DNA of 64,000 nucleotides from Rhodospirillaceae bacterium (GTDB lineage: Bacteria > Pseudomonadota > Alphaproteobacteria > Dongiales > Dongiaceae): contig SSEL01000018.1 in the NCBI GenBank assembly GCA_008012315.1, positions 1 to 64,000 on the forward strand, in the 5' to 3' direction. Positions within the stretch are counted from its first letter, which is position 1. Each line of letters begins with the position of its first letter. Below are positions 36,351-45,084 of the stretch, piece by piece. The notes beneath the pieces are model-generated. The model had not been told where the DNA came from, did not search any database, and saw only the letters and a program-made list of their open reading frames with translations. A program made the position numbers and the translations under genes.

Positions 36351-37916
36351 TCAGTCCTTCTTCCAGTAATGGTCGGCCTTGAGGAAGCTTTTCCAGATGC
36401 GATGGAATTGCTGCAGGTTGCCATCAATACGGCTTGCCTGCCAGCCGATGACGATGCCGCGTGCAAGCTCGATCTGCGTGTCGTCGAGTTTCTTGGCGGC
36501 GCGAAGATCATCCAATAGGCCCGGCAGGATCCGCTGACCGACAAAAGCGTCGTTCAGGACCCCGAGACAATCCTGAATATCGGCAAGCGCTTCGCTATAT
36601 TCCTTATATGGCCGCGCTTTGTAGAATGACCGGAAGGCATCACCCAGATAGCGCATTTTCTTGCCGGCAACGCGCAGTTCGTGCAACTCGCTTTCCGCAA
36701 TCCGGCCATCGGAACCGCGACGAATCAATTTTTTATGCTGCTTCTTCAGCAGCCGATCGGCAAAATCCGAGGCCTTGGTGCTGAGGCTGGCCGTAGCGGA
36801 GCTGCGCTGCCAGCTGCGTGACGCGAGCCAGCGATAGAGACGCAGCTGGATCTCGACATAACGCGGTTGATCCAGGGTCGTATGGGCGTGGTGCCGCGCC
36901 TCGCGACAGCGCGTCTTCGCCGTATCGAGCAATTGCGCGATCCCGTCCTGGTCAGGGAAACGCGCATGAATTGCCGTCAGCGTCTCGGCAATGAAGACAT
37001 CGAGATCCCGCGGCGGACCGAATTGCTGTTGCAGCCAGCGCAGATCATCCGACAGCTGGAGATAAACCACGTCATCCATCAGATCGCGATAGGCCCGCAC
37101 GATGCTGCGGAAACGCCGCAAAGCGACACGGAATTGATGGATGCCTTCCGGATCTTCGTTCTGGATAACGGCCGCTTCATTGGCGTGCAGCGCGGCCAGG
37201 CAATGTCCGGCGATCGACTGGAAGGCTTCGCTGACGTCGCAATCCTCCGACAGATCGAAGCCGGAGGATTTGACCGGCCCCTGGACCTGGCCGGCCCGCA
37301 ACCGGTAGCCGCGCGCTGCCTTGCTCTGATGTCCGAGGCGAAACGGCAATCGCCCGACGGCGGCCTCGGCAAAGGAAAACAGGGCCGCCGGATCGCCCTG
37401 TTTCAATTCCAACTCGACTTCCTGGATCGGCAGTTGCTGGTCGCCGACGACGATCTGTCCGCGATCCAGAGCCATTTCGATCACCGCATTTTCCAGGGCG
37501 ATCTCCCAGGTGGCGCGCCGGTAATCCGTCGTGAAGGCCGGCTGCAATCTGGCGGCCAGATCGGCGTCGCGACAGCGTTCCTGAATATCGACGTCCTGCA
37601 CGAGTTCCAGGTTCGGCACATCATCGGCGATCTGGCTTTCGAATTCGCGATAGGCTTGCGCGCCCGTGACCTCTCTGGTCGGGGCCTTGAGCGTTTGAAT
37701 CCGGTAACGACCGGCCCGGCGGATCCGCAGCGCCATGCCCTGGCGCCGCAGCCACTCATCCTCGCTATCGAAATAGGTATTCTGCAAATGCCGGTTGCTG
37801 GCCGGTCGCATTTGCGCCAGATCGAAGGCTGCGGCGATCTTGGCCGGCGTATAGGTTGCCCGCTTGCCAGCGACCGATTCCGGCAAGGTCAACTTAAGCT
37901 CGATTTCGTCAGCCAT
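36351..37916 (-). CDS. CYTH and CHAD domain protein
   Basis: 521 aa. The N-terminal CYTH triphosphate tunnel domain (about 1-205) has the ExExK signature (DEIELKLTL). The C-terminal CHAD domain (about 225-510) is helical and rich in histidine and arginine (GIHQFRVALRRFRSIVR, ELRVAGKKMRYLGDAF). CHAD domains bind inorganic polyphosphate and CYTH enzymes hydrolyse triphosphates, so this is a likely polyP-binding triphosphatase. ATG 37916 chosen over TTG 37931. It is convergent with sixA. Confidence 0.93.
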   Translation of the reverse strand: MADEIELKLTLPESVAGKRATYTPAKIAAAFDLAQMRPASNRHLQNTYFDSEDEWLRRQGMALRIRRAGRYRIQTLKAPTREVTGAQAYREFESQIADDVPNLELVQDVDIQERCRDADLAARLQPAFTTDYRRATWEIALENAVIEMALDRGQIVVGDQQLPIQEVELELKQGDPAALFSFAEAAVGRLPFRLGHQSKAARGYRLRAGQVQGPVKSSGFDLSEDCDVSEAFQSIAGHCLAALHANEAAVIQNEDPEGIHQFRVALRRFRSIVRAYRDLMDDVVYLQLSDDLRWLQQQFGPPRDLDVFIAETLTAIHARFPDQDGIAQLLDTAKTRCREARHHAHTTLDQPRYVEIQLRLYRWLASRSWQRSSATASLSTKASDFADRLLKKQHKKLIRRGSDGRIAESELHELRVAGKKMRYLGDAFRSFYKARPYKEYSEALADIQDCLGVLNDAFVGQRILPGLLDDLRAAKKLDDTQIELARGIVIGWQASRIDGNLQQFHRIWKSFLKADHYWKKD

Positions 37917-38191
37917 TCCGTCCCCGTACAACGCGTCGCGAGAACCTACACAGCCATCTATTTTGTTAATAGTGACAGTTTTATTTCAATAACACTATAT
38001 CTTCATGATTTGTTTTTGGGCGAATCGACCGATTTTGCGACGAAGTTGACGGGAAGAACGACACAAATCGCAAGAAACCAGCTAACGTTGCGATACTGGC
38101 TTTGGCCGGGAATAAAATGTAACCATTCTTCGTCTAATCTGACCACGATCCCAACCTGGGGCCAAACATCACAAGAGGGAGAAGCTGGCGA

Positions 38192-38650
38192 ATGAATATC
38201 CGAAAATTGATGATTTTGACGCTTGCCGCAGGCGCCATCCTGGGCGCCGCGAACATGGCACAAAACAGCCAGGCAGCCGAAAAGATCACCGATGTCCGCG
38301 AAGACGGCATGAAGGAAATGGGCAAGGCCCTGAAGGCGATTAAAGGTCTGGTCGCCGATAATGGCGACAAGGCGGAAATCGCCGCGCAGGCGCAGAAGAT
38401 CGTCAACAACTCCGCGAAGATTCCCATGTGGTTCCCGAAGGAAGCCGGCCTGGGCGAAGCCGCCAAGCCGGGCATCTGGGACCAATGGGACAAGTTCGAA
38501 GGCAACGCCAAGAATCTCAACACGCAGGCAACGCAGCTCGTGGCCGCCGCGCAGAACGGCAGCGACATGAGCGCGATCCAGGCGCAATTCGCGGCCACCG
38601 GGAAGGCCTGCGGCACCTGCCACGAGGATTTCAGGAAGAAGAAGGATTGA
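38192..38650 (+). CDS. Cytochrome c' / c556-type monohaem protein
   Basis: 152 aa with a Sec signal peptide (MILTLAAGAILGAANMA, cleavage near SQAAEK). A four-helix cytochrome c' pattern ends with the haem site CGTCH (C140, C143, H144) near the C-terminus, as in class II cytochromes. Likely periplasmic; roles in the family include NO binding and electron transfer. The next gene, convergent, encodes a cytochrome b561, suggesting a shared redox function. GAGGGAGAAG precedes the ATG. Confidence 0.92.
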   Translation: MNIRKLMILTLAAGAILGAANMAQNSQAAEKITDVREDGMKEMGKALKAIKGLVADNGDKAEIAAQAQKIVNNSAKIPMWFPKEAGLGEAAKPGIWDQWDKFEGNAKNLNTQATQLVAAAQNGSDMSAIQAQFAATGKACGTCHEDFRKKKD

Positions 38651-38683
38651 ACGCGTCAGGCAACTGCCTATCGTGAAATGTGC

Positions 38684-38713
38684 AAAGGCGGCTGGATTCC
38701 AGCCGCCTTTTCC
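38684..38713 (+). terminator. Terminator after the cytochrome c' gene
   Basis: Perfect 12-bp stem AAAGGCGGCTGG / CCAGCCGCCTTT with an ATT loop; the right arm ends in Ts followed by TCCTTT. On the minus strand its left arm also ends in Ts, so it can act on the convergent cytochrome b gene. Confidence 0.88.
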
Positions 38714-38725
38714 TTTGCCCGCTTC

Positions 38726-39424
38726 TTATAGGGGGAAGGCGACGTAGATCCAGACCGGCACCGCCGCCGCCAGAACAAGACACACCAACGCACGCCATAT
38801 CGATGCCCGTGTCGCGCGCCCGTCGGCCACCGCCGTTTCCACAACTTCGGCCGGCAGGTTTGCCGTACCGGTGATCATTGCCCGCACCAGATTCTCCCGC
38901 TTCCAGAAACGGTAGAACAGGATCGCCATGATGTGCAGCGCGGCCAAAGCAAGGATGAGATTGAAATTGAACTCGTGATAGCCGCTGAGAAAATCGCTCA
39001 CGCGACCGGGCACGAGATTGTAAAGCGGCCCATCGAAATCTTCGAAATCGCTGGAGAAAAGTCCCGTGCCGGCTTGCAAGGCGACGATCACGAGCAAAGC
39101 GAGCGCCATCAAGCCGCCGGCGGCGTTATGGCCGAAGGTATAAGACGGGCGGCGCTTGCCGGCATGCCGAAGATAGCTGAAAGCCGCACGCGGATGACTG
39201 AGGAACTGGCTGAAGCGTGCCGAGGGGCTGCCGCAGATGCCCCAGAGGAGACGGAAAATGAGCAGGCCGATGATGGTGAGGCCACTGAAGTAATGCAGCC
39301 GCAGCGGGCCGTTTTCACCGAAATACCAGCTGGCCAGCAGGCAGGCGATCAGCAACCAGTGGAACAGCCGCGTCGGCAGGTCCCATAGCGGCACCGGTCG
39401 GAGATTGATGTCGTCAGGCTTCAT
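38726..39424 (-). CDS. Cytochrome b561-family membrane protein
   Basis: 232 aa with four to five membrane helices. Candidate haem-ligand histidines are in TRLFHWLLIA, LRLHYFSGL, SGYHEFNFN and LAALHIMAI, the layout of bacterial cytochrome b561 / Ni,Fe-hydrogenase b-type subunits. No hydrogenase genes are nearby, and the adjacent soluble cytochrome c' suggests it passes electrons between quinol and that protein. It precedes a LysR gene on the same strand but is transcribed downstream of it. Confidence 0.88.
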   Translation of the reverse strand: MKPDDINLRPVPLWDLPTRLFHWLLIACLLASWYFGENGPLRLHYFSGLTIIGLLIFRLLWGICGSPSARFSQFLSHPRAAFSYLRHAGKRRPSYTFGHNAAGGLMALALLVIVALQAGTGLFSSDFEDFDGPLYNLVPGRVSDFLSGYHEFNFNLILALAALHIMAILFYRFWKRENLVRAMITGTANLPAEVVETAVADGRATRASIWRALVCLVLAAAVPVWIYVAFPL

Positions 39425-39439
39425 ATGGATCTGTTCCCG

Positions 39440-40384
39440 TTATTTGGCATGAGCACGCAGGGGCTTCTTCGATTTTTCCGGACAGGCGATCGGCCCGCCA
39501 TCCTGGAACCATTCGGCAATCAGATCGACGAAGACCCGGACCTTCGGCGACAGATGCCGATTCTGGGGATAGACCACGTAGAGGTCGTGCTTATTCACCG
39601 GAAATTTCTGCAGGATCTGCCGCAATCGCCCCGCCTCGATATCGGGACCGACAACGAAAGCCGGCAGTAAGGCAATGCCTGCACCGGCCCGCAGCGGATC
39701 CAGCAGCAACTGGCCGTTATTGGCGTGAATGTTGCCATCCACACGCACCGTCTGGTGTCCTTGCGGCGTATTGAAACTCCATTCGAAAGGCGATGTCGAC
39801 AGGGTGTAGATCAAGCAGTTGTGATGTGTAAGATCGCGTGGCTCCTTCGGCGACCCATGTTTTTTCAGATAAGACGGGGCTGCGCAGACGATGCGTTCGA
39901 CCGGGCAGATCCGCCGGGCAATCAGCGTCGGATCCGGCAGGCTGGTGCGAATGCGGATGGCGACATCAAAGCCCTCCTCCAGCAGATCGATGAACCGGTC
40001 GTTCAATTCGAATTGCACAGCCAGTTTCGGATATCGCTTCTGCAACTCGCAAATGATCGGCCCCATGACGGCCTGCCCGAAATTGTTCGGCGCACTCACC
40101 CGCAATCTGCCGGAAGGTTCCGCCTGCAGGTTGCGCACCTCCGCCTCGGCCGCCTCGATCTCTTCGAGCAGGCGCACGCAACTGTCGAAATAGGCTCGTC
40201 CCGCTTCTGTCACATTCAGGCGCCGCGTCGTCCGATGCAGCAAGGCGGCACCAAGATAGGTTTCGAGATCGCTGATCTGCTTGCTCACCGCCGCCTTGGA
40301 AAGGCCGAGGGTCTGCGCCGCCGCCGTGAAGCTGCCGAGATCGACGACCTGACGAAAGGCGCGCATTGCGCTGACCTGATCCAT
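39440..40384 (-). CDS. LysR-family transcriptional regulator
   Basis: 314 aa. Helix-turn-helix AMRAFRQVVDLGSFTAAAQ then KAAVSKQISDLE, followed by an effector domain typical of the CrgA/AaeR-like group (GRLRVSAPNNFGQ). It is divergent from wrbA with about 150 bp between starts, so it probably controls wrbA; the cytochrome b561 gene 15 bp downstream may be co-transcribed. ATG 40384 is preferred over an upstream alternative at 40396. Confidence 0.93.
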   Translation of the reverse strand: MDQVSAMRAFRQVVDLGSFTAAAQTLGLSKAAVSKQISDLETYLGAALLHRTTRRLNVTEAGRAYFDSCVRLLEEIEAAEAEVRNLQAEPSGRLRVSAPNNFGQAVMGPIICELQKRYPKLAVQFELNDRFIDLLEEGFDVAIRIRTSLPDPTLIARRICPVERIVCAAPSYLKKHGSPKEPRDLTHHNCLIYTLSTSPFEWSFNTPQGHQTVRVDGNIHANNGQLLLDPLRAGAGIALLPAFVVGPDIEAGRLRQILQKFPVNKHDLYVVYPQNRHLSPKVRVFVDLIAEWFQDGGPIACPEKSKKPLRAHAK

Positions 40385-40536
40385 GCGAAGCCCCAAATTG
40401 TATCCGATTTCTGAACAAACTTATCAGGACTTTCCCGATTATCAAATGCATGGCGGGCATTTAGGTTTTGTCCAGGCCGGCGCAACGAGAATGTCCGAGA
40501 GATGCGGCGCCGCCCCCGACTTCAAGGAGAGATGTG

Positions 40537-41139
40537 ATGAGCAAGATTTTGGTTCTGTATTATTCCAGCTATGGCCATATCGAGAAAATGGCCGACGCCA
40601 TTGCGGAAGGCGCCCGGCAAGTTGCCGGAACGGACGTGACGATCAAGCGTGTTCCCGAACTCGTCCCCGCCGATGTCGCCGAAAAGGCCCATTTCAAACT
40701 CGACCAGAAGGCGCCGGTCGCTACTGTCGATGAATTGCCGGGCTATGACGCGATCATCTTCGGCACGCCTACCCGCTTCGGCAACATGGCCGCGCAGATG
40801 CGCAATTTCCTCGACCAGACCGGCGGCCTCTGGGCCAAGGGCGGATTGATCGGCAAGGTCGGCAGCGTCTTCGTGTCGACAGCGACACAACATGGCGGCC
40901 AGGAAACCACCATCACGTCGTTCCATACCACGCTGTTGCATCACGGCATGGTCATCGTCGGCACGCCTTATTCCTGTGCCGGTCTCACCAACATGAACGA
41001 GATCACCGGCGGCACGCCTTACGGTGCGACCACCCTGGCCAGCGCCGATGGCAGCCGCCAGCCGAGCGAGAATGAATTGTCGATCGCCCGTTTCCAGGGC
41101 GAGCATGTCGCCAAGATCACAGCCAAGTTGAGCGCGTAA
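40537..41139 (+). CDS. wrbA: NAD(P)H:quinone oxidoreductase WrbA
   Basis: 200 aa flavodoxin-like protein: FMN phosphate loop [32 protein letters not shown] and the [12 protein letters not shown] segment, all WrbA hallmarks. Tetrameric two-electron quinone reductase protecting against redox cycling. AAGGAGA six bases before ATG 40537 fixes the start; an upstream frame from 40468 has no support. A strong terminator follows. Confidence 0.96.
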   Translation: MSKILVLYYSSYGHIEKMADAIAEGARQVAGTDVTIKRVPELVPADVAEKAHFKLDQKAPVATVDELPGYDAIIFGTPTRFGNMAAQMRNFLDQTGGLWAKGGLIGKVGSVFVSTATQHGGQETTITSFHTTLLHHGMVIVGTPYSCAGLTNMNEITGGTPYGATTLASADGSRQPSENELSIARFQGEHVAKITAKLSA

Positions 41140-41161
41140 ACATCTCTCCGCGCTCCGCAAG

Positions 41162-41200
41162 CGGCACCGGTCGGTGTATCCGACCGGTGCCGTTTTCTTT
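41162..41200 (+). terminator. Terminator after wrbA
   Basis: Perfect 13-bp stem CGGCACCGGTCGG / CCGACCGGTGCCG with loop TGTAT, followed by TTTTCTTT. Confidence 0.93.
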
Positions 41201-41266
41201 GCGCGTTGCACTTCGTTTAACCCATCGATGCGCGTGTGCCGCAGGAGGTCGCGAAAAAATCCGCCC

Positions 41267-41338
41267 TTGACAACAACCGTCTTCTTCGCGGAAATGGAGC
41301 TGGGCCACGCTCCCCCACCGGAGCGCAAACGTTCTGGA
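41267..41338 (+). promoter_or_regulatory. serC leader with mutually exclusive hairpins
   Basis: Just before serC the sequence holds GGAGC (41296-41300), GCTCC (41309-41313) and GGAGC (41320-41324). The central GCTCC can pair with either neighbour, so two hairpins compete, the second one ending about 15 bases before the serC start. A TTGACA lies at 41267 but has no good -10 at normal spacing. A structured leader (a serC RNA motif is known in alphaproteobacteria) is possible; I could not match it to a consensus. Confidence 0.35.
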
Positions 41339-42511
41339 ATGGACGACATGACAAGACCGACTCTGCGGCCGCTCGTGCCGCTGTTTTCGTCTGGTCCGTG
41401 CGCAAAGCGGCCAGGCTGGACTCTGCAAACCCTCACCCATACACCTCTCGGCCGCTCGCATCGCGCGGCAATCGGCAAAGCGCGTCTTGCCGAGGTGATC
41501 GACCGCAGCCGTGCCTTGCTCGGCATCCCGGCCGATTACCGGATCGGCATTCTTCCCGGTTCGGATACCGGCGCCATCGAAGCGGCTCTGTGGTCGCTTC
41601 TCGGACCGCGTCCCGTCGACATACTTGTCTGGGACAGTTTCGGCCTGGATTGGGCAATCGATATCACTGAAGAACTTTGTCTAACCGCACATGTACAGAA
41701 GGCACCTTACGGTGCCCTGGCCGATCTTGCCGCGGTCGACTGGTCCCATGACGTCGTCTTTACCTGGAACGGCACGACTTCCGGCGTCAGCCTGCCGCAC
41801 GGCGACTGGATCGCCGCCGACCGTGCCGGGCTTTCCATCTGCGACGCGACTTCGGCCGTCTTCGCGATGGATCTACCCTGGGACAAGCTCGATGTCGTCA
41901 CCTGGTCCTGGCAGAAGGTTTTGGGCGGCGAAGCAGCCCATGGCATGATCGCGCTCAGCCCGCGTGCGGCGACACGGCTCACGGAACATCGGCCCAGTTG
42001 GCCGGTGCCGAAGGTCTTCCGCCTTGCCAGGAACGGCAAGATCAGCGAAGGCATCTTCAAGGGCGAGACCATCAACACCCCGTCGATGCTGTGCGTCGAG
42101 GACCAGATCGATGCGCTGAAATGGGCCGAAGGATTGGGCGGCCTCCCCGCCCTCATCGCTCGCAGCGAGAACAATTTCCAGGCCGTCGCCGATTGGGTGG
42201 CAAAGACCGCCTGGGTCGATTTCCTCGCCGCCGATCCGGCAACACGATCGACCACCAGTGTCTGCCTGAAGATCGTCGATCCGCGCGTGACGGCTTTGCC
42301 GCAAGAGGCGCAAGCGGCTATTGCCGGGTCCATCGCCAAGCTGCTGGACAAGGATGGCGTTGCCCATGATATCGGCAGCTATCGCGACGCGCCGCCGGGC
42401 CTGCGCCTGTGGTGTGGCGCCACGGTCGAAACCACCGATCTCGTCGCCCTGCTGCCCTGGCTCGACTGGGCCTTCGACAGCGTCATCGCCTCTCAACCCG
42501 AAACAGCGTGA
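41339..42511 (+). CDS. serC: Phosphoserine aminotransferase
   Basis: 390 aa PLP enzyme of the alphaproteobacterial SerC branch: [12 protein letters not shown] at the N-terminus, [12 protein letters not shown], and the PLP-binding lysine in [15 protein letters not shown]. It converts 3-phosphohydroxypyruvate and glutamate to phosphoserine, the second step of serine synthesis, directly after SerA. Start options in frame are 41294, 41339 and 41348; family alignments favour one of the last two. The serA gene begins within 6 bp of its stop. Confidence 0.94.
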   Translation: MDDMTRPTLRPLVPLFSSGPCAKRPGWTLQTLTHTPLGRSHRAAIGKARLAEVIDRSRALLGIPADYRIGILPGSDTGAIEAALWSLLGPRPVDILVWDSFGLDWAIDITEELCLTAHVQKAPYGALADLAAVDWSHDVVFTWNGTTSGVSLPHGDWIAADRAGLSICDATSAVFAMDLPWDKLDVVTWSWQKVLGGEAAHGMIALSPRAATRLTEHRPSWPVPKVFRLARNGKISEGIFKGETINTPSMLCVEDQIDALKWAEGLGGLPALIARSENNFQAVADWVAKTAWVDFLAADPATRSTTSVCLKIVDPRVTALPQEAQAAIAGSIAKLLDKDGVAHDIGSYRDAPPGLRLWCGATVETTDLVALLPWLDWAFDSVIASQPETA

Positions 42512-42516
42512 GCATC

Positions 42517-44094
42517 ATGAGCAAGGTTCTCATTTCCGACGAGCTGTCCCCGGCAGCCGTGCAGATCTTCCGCGACCGCGGCATCGAGGTTGACGAGAAG
42601 ACCGGTCTTAAGCCTAAGGAATTGCGCGAGATCATCGGCCAGTATGACGGCCTGGCGGTACGGTCGGCCACCAAGGTGACGGCGGAAGTGATCGCCGTCG
42701 CCAAAAACCTGAAAGTCGTCGGCCGCGCCGGCATCGGCGTCGACAATATCGACGTCAAGGCGGCGACCGGACGCGGCATCTGCGTCATGAACACGCCCTT
42801 CGGCAATTCCATCACCACGGCCGAGCATGCAATCGCCATGATGATGGCGCTCGCCCGGCATATTCCCCAGGCCGACCGCACCACCCATGCCGGCAAATGG
42901 GAAAAGTCGCGCTTCGTCGGGATCGAGCTTTATGCCAAGACGCTCGGCATCATCGGCTGCGGCAATATCGGCGCCATCGTCGCCGACCGTGCCCAGGGGC
43001 TGAAGATGAAGGTGATCGCCTTCGATCCCTTCCTGTCGCCGGAACGTGCCGTCGATCTGGGTGTCGAGAAGGTGGAGCTCGACGACTTGCTGAGCCGCGC
43101 CGATCTCATCTCGCTGCACACGCCGCTGACCGAACAGACGCGCGGCCTGATCAATGCCGCCAATCTGAAGAAATGCCGGCCGGGCGTGCGCTTGATCAAT
43201 TGCGCCCGTGGCGGGCTGGTCAACGAAGACGACCTGAAAGCAGCGCTGGATACCGGCCATGTCGCCGGTGCCGCCTTGGACGTCTTCCAGACCGAGCCGG
43301 CCACCGACAACATCCTGTTCAACCACCCCAATGTGGTGACGACGCCGCATCTCGGCGCGGCGACCATGGAAGCGCAATTAAATGTCGCCATCCAGGTCGC
43401 CGAGCAGATGAGCGATTTCCTGCTGCACGGCGCCGTCACCAATGCGATCAACATGCCGGCGGTCACGGTCGAGGAAGCGCCCCGCCTCAAACCCTATATG
43501 AAGCTGGCGGACCAGCTCGGCACCTTTGTCGGCCAGGCCGAGGAAGGCGCCATCGACCGGGTGATCATCGAATATGAAGGCCATGTCGCCGGCCTCAATA
43601 CCCGGCCGCTGACCGCGATCCTACTGCAAGGCCTGCTGCGGCCGCTGATGGATTCGGTCAACATGGTGAACGCACCTGTCGTCGCCAAGGAGCGCAATAT
43701 CGAGCTTTCCGAGGTGAAGACGGACCGCGAAGGTACCTATCACACGCTGATCCGCCTGACCGTGGAAACCAGGAAGCGCAAGCGCGATATCGCCGGTACC
43801 TTGTTCGCCGACCGCCGGCCGCGCATCGTCGAGATCAAGGGGATCGAGATCGAGGCGGCGCTTGGCCCACATATGCTCTATATCACCAATGAGGACAAGC
43901 CGGGCATGATCGGCCATCTCGGCAGCCTGCTGGGCGATAACGGCATCAATATCGCCACCTTTGCCCTGGGACGCGCGGCGCAGGGCGGGGATGCCATTGC
44001 CTTGATCGAGATCGACGGACCGATCCCAACAGACATCTTGAATCAGGTCCAGGCTTTGCCGCATGTTCGACAGGCAAAGGCGCTGACCTTTTGA
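42517..44094 (+). CDS. serA: D-3-phosphoglycerate dehydrogenase
   Basis: 525 aa, the long type with a catalytic/Rossmann half (GCGNIGAIVADRAQG loop; NCARGGLVNE arginine, DVFQTEP glutamate, TTPHLGAAT histidine), an intervening allosteric substrate-binding domain and a C-terminal ACT domain (MLYITNEDKPGMIGHLGSLL). It oxidises 3-phosphoglycerate, the committed step of serine synthesis; the ACT domain suggests feedback by serine. ATG 42517 chosen; an in-frame GTG at 42508 overlaps the serC stop. Confidence 0.97.
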   Translation: MSKVLISDELSPAAVQIFRDRGIEVDEKTGLKPKELREIIGQYDGLAVRSATKVTAEVIAVAKNLKVVGRAGIGVDNIDVKAATGRGICVMNTPFGNSITTAEHAIAMMMALARHIPQADRTTHAGKWEKSRFVGIELYAKTLGIIGCGNIGAIVADRAQGLKMKVIAFDPFLSPERAVDLGVEKVELDDLLSRADLISLHTPLTEQTRGLINAANLKKCRPGVRLINCARGGLVNEDDLKAALDTGHVAGAALDVFQTEPATDNILFNHPNVVTTPHLGAATMEAQLNVAIQVAEQMSDFLLHGAVTNAINMPAVTVEEAPRLKPYMKLADQLGTFVGQAEEGAIDRVIIEYEGHVAGLNTRPLTAILLQGLLRPLMDSVNMVNAPVVAKERNIELSEVKTDREGTYHTLIRLTVETRKRKRDIAGTLFADRRPRIVEIKGIEIEAALGPHMLYITNEDKPGMIGHLGSLLGDNGINIATFALGRAAQGGDAIALIEIDGPIPTDILNQVQALPHVRQAKALTF

Positions 44095-44125
44095 TCTGAC
44101 AGCCGCATAACGAAAGGGGAAGCAA

Positions 44126-44983
44126 ATGGCAATCGAGCGGAAACCCGGCAAGAACGGCAAAAAGATTCGCCTCGACAAGCTTCCCCCGCTCGATAACCGA
44201 TCTTCCGAGCATTATGAGGACGTGCTGGCACAGCAGCAAAAGAAGCTGACGGAAATCCAGCATCTGTTCCTCTATCGCGGTGAACGTGCCGTCATCGTCT
44301 TCGAAGGCATGGACGCCGCCGGCAAGGGCGGTACCATCCGGCGCATCGCCTGGGCCTTGGATCCGCGCAGTCTCAATGTCTGGCCGATTGCGGCGCCGAA
44401 TGAAATCGAGAAGCAGCAACATTACCTGCAGCGTTTCTGGGCGCGCATGCCGGAAAAGGGCCATTTCGCCGTTTTCGACCGCTCCTGGTACGGGCGTGTA
44501 TTGGTGGAGCGGGTGGAAAAATTCGCCCAACCGGCGGAATGGAAGCGAGCCTATGGCGAGATCAACGAATTCGAACGGCAATTGACCGACAATGGCATCC
44601 GCATCGTCAAACTGTTCCTGCATGTCAGCAAGGATGAGCAGCTACTCCGGTTCCAGGCGCGCCTGGACGATCCGCTGAAGCGCTGGAAACTCTCTTATGA
44701 GGATTTCCGCAATCGCGAGAAATGGAACGATTACATCACGGCATCGGAGGATATGTTCGACCGGACGAATACCGCCAATGCGCCCTGGCACGTGATTCAG
44801 TCCGATGACAAAGCCGCCGCGCGCTGTGCCGCTTTCGACGTCATCATCAAGCGGCTGAGCCAGGGCCTCAATCTCAAGGAATCGATCATCGACCCGCAGG
44901 TCATCGACCTCGCGCGCAGCATTCTGTCGGTCGGTGCCGTGCGATCGAGCATGAGCAAACAGGCGAAGGCCAAGAAGGGCTAG
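44126..44983 (+). CDS. ppk2: Polyphosphate kinase 2
   Basis: 285 aa P-loop kinase: Walker A FEGMDAAGKGGTIRRI, lid/Walker B FDRSWYGRVLVERVE, and the conserved DPLKRWKLSYEDFRNREKW segment. PPK2 enzymes use polyphosphate to phosphorylate nucleoside mono- or diphosphates; class cannot be assigned by eye. It complements ppk1/ppx found 9 kb away. GAAAGGGG precedes the ATG. Its stop codon TAG is the first three bases of an intergenic repeat element. Confidence 0.93.
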   Translation: MAIERKPGKNGKKIRLDKLPPLDNRSSEHYEDVLAQQQKKLTEIQHLFLYRGERAVIVFEGMDAAGKGGTIRRIAWALDPRSLNVWPIAAPNEIEKQQHYLQRFWARMPEKGHFAVFDRSWYGRVLVERVEKFAQPAEWKRAYGEINEFERQLTDNGIRIVKLFLHVSKDEQLLRFQARLDDPLKRWKLSYEDFRNREKWNDYITASEDMFDRTNTANAPWHVIQSDDKAAARCAAFDVIIKRLSQGLNLKESIIDPQVIDLARSILSVGAVRSSMSKQAKAKKG

Positions 44984-45084
44984 ATCGTTTCCGCGTTTCC
45001 TTGAATCGCGGAAACGATCCGGCTCTTTATGATATCGCATTTTCTTCACGCGAACCGGTATCCACTTCGCTTGAAAATGCTCTA
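44981..45084. repeat. Intergenic repeat element with two hairpins, spanning both flanking stop codons
   Basis: A 13-bp perfect stem GATCGTTTCCGCG / CGCGGAAACGATC (44983-44995, 45007-45019) is followed by an 8-bp inverted repeat GCATTTTC / GAAAATGC (45037-45044, 45073-45080) enclosing CGAACCGGTATCCACTTCGC. The latter core resembles short intergenic repeats I know from several alphaproteobacterial genomes. The element starts at the ppk2 TAG and ends at the TAG (minus strand) of the downstream gene. Confidence 0.65.

Noticed and set aside
38726..39424. Hydrogenase cytochrome b subunit
   Set aside because: No hydrogenase structural or maturation genes nearby; the general cytochrome b561 call is safer.
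40421..40440. LysR box between the LysR gene and wrbA (TTATC ... GATT)
   Set aside because: The half-sites are imperfect and the T-N11-A spacing is not met, so I did not list it as a site.
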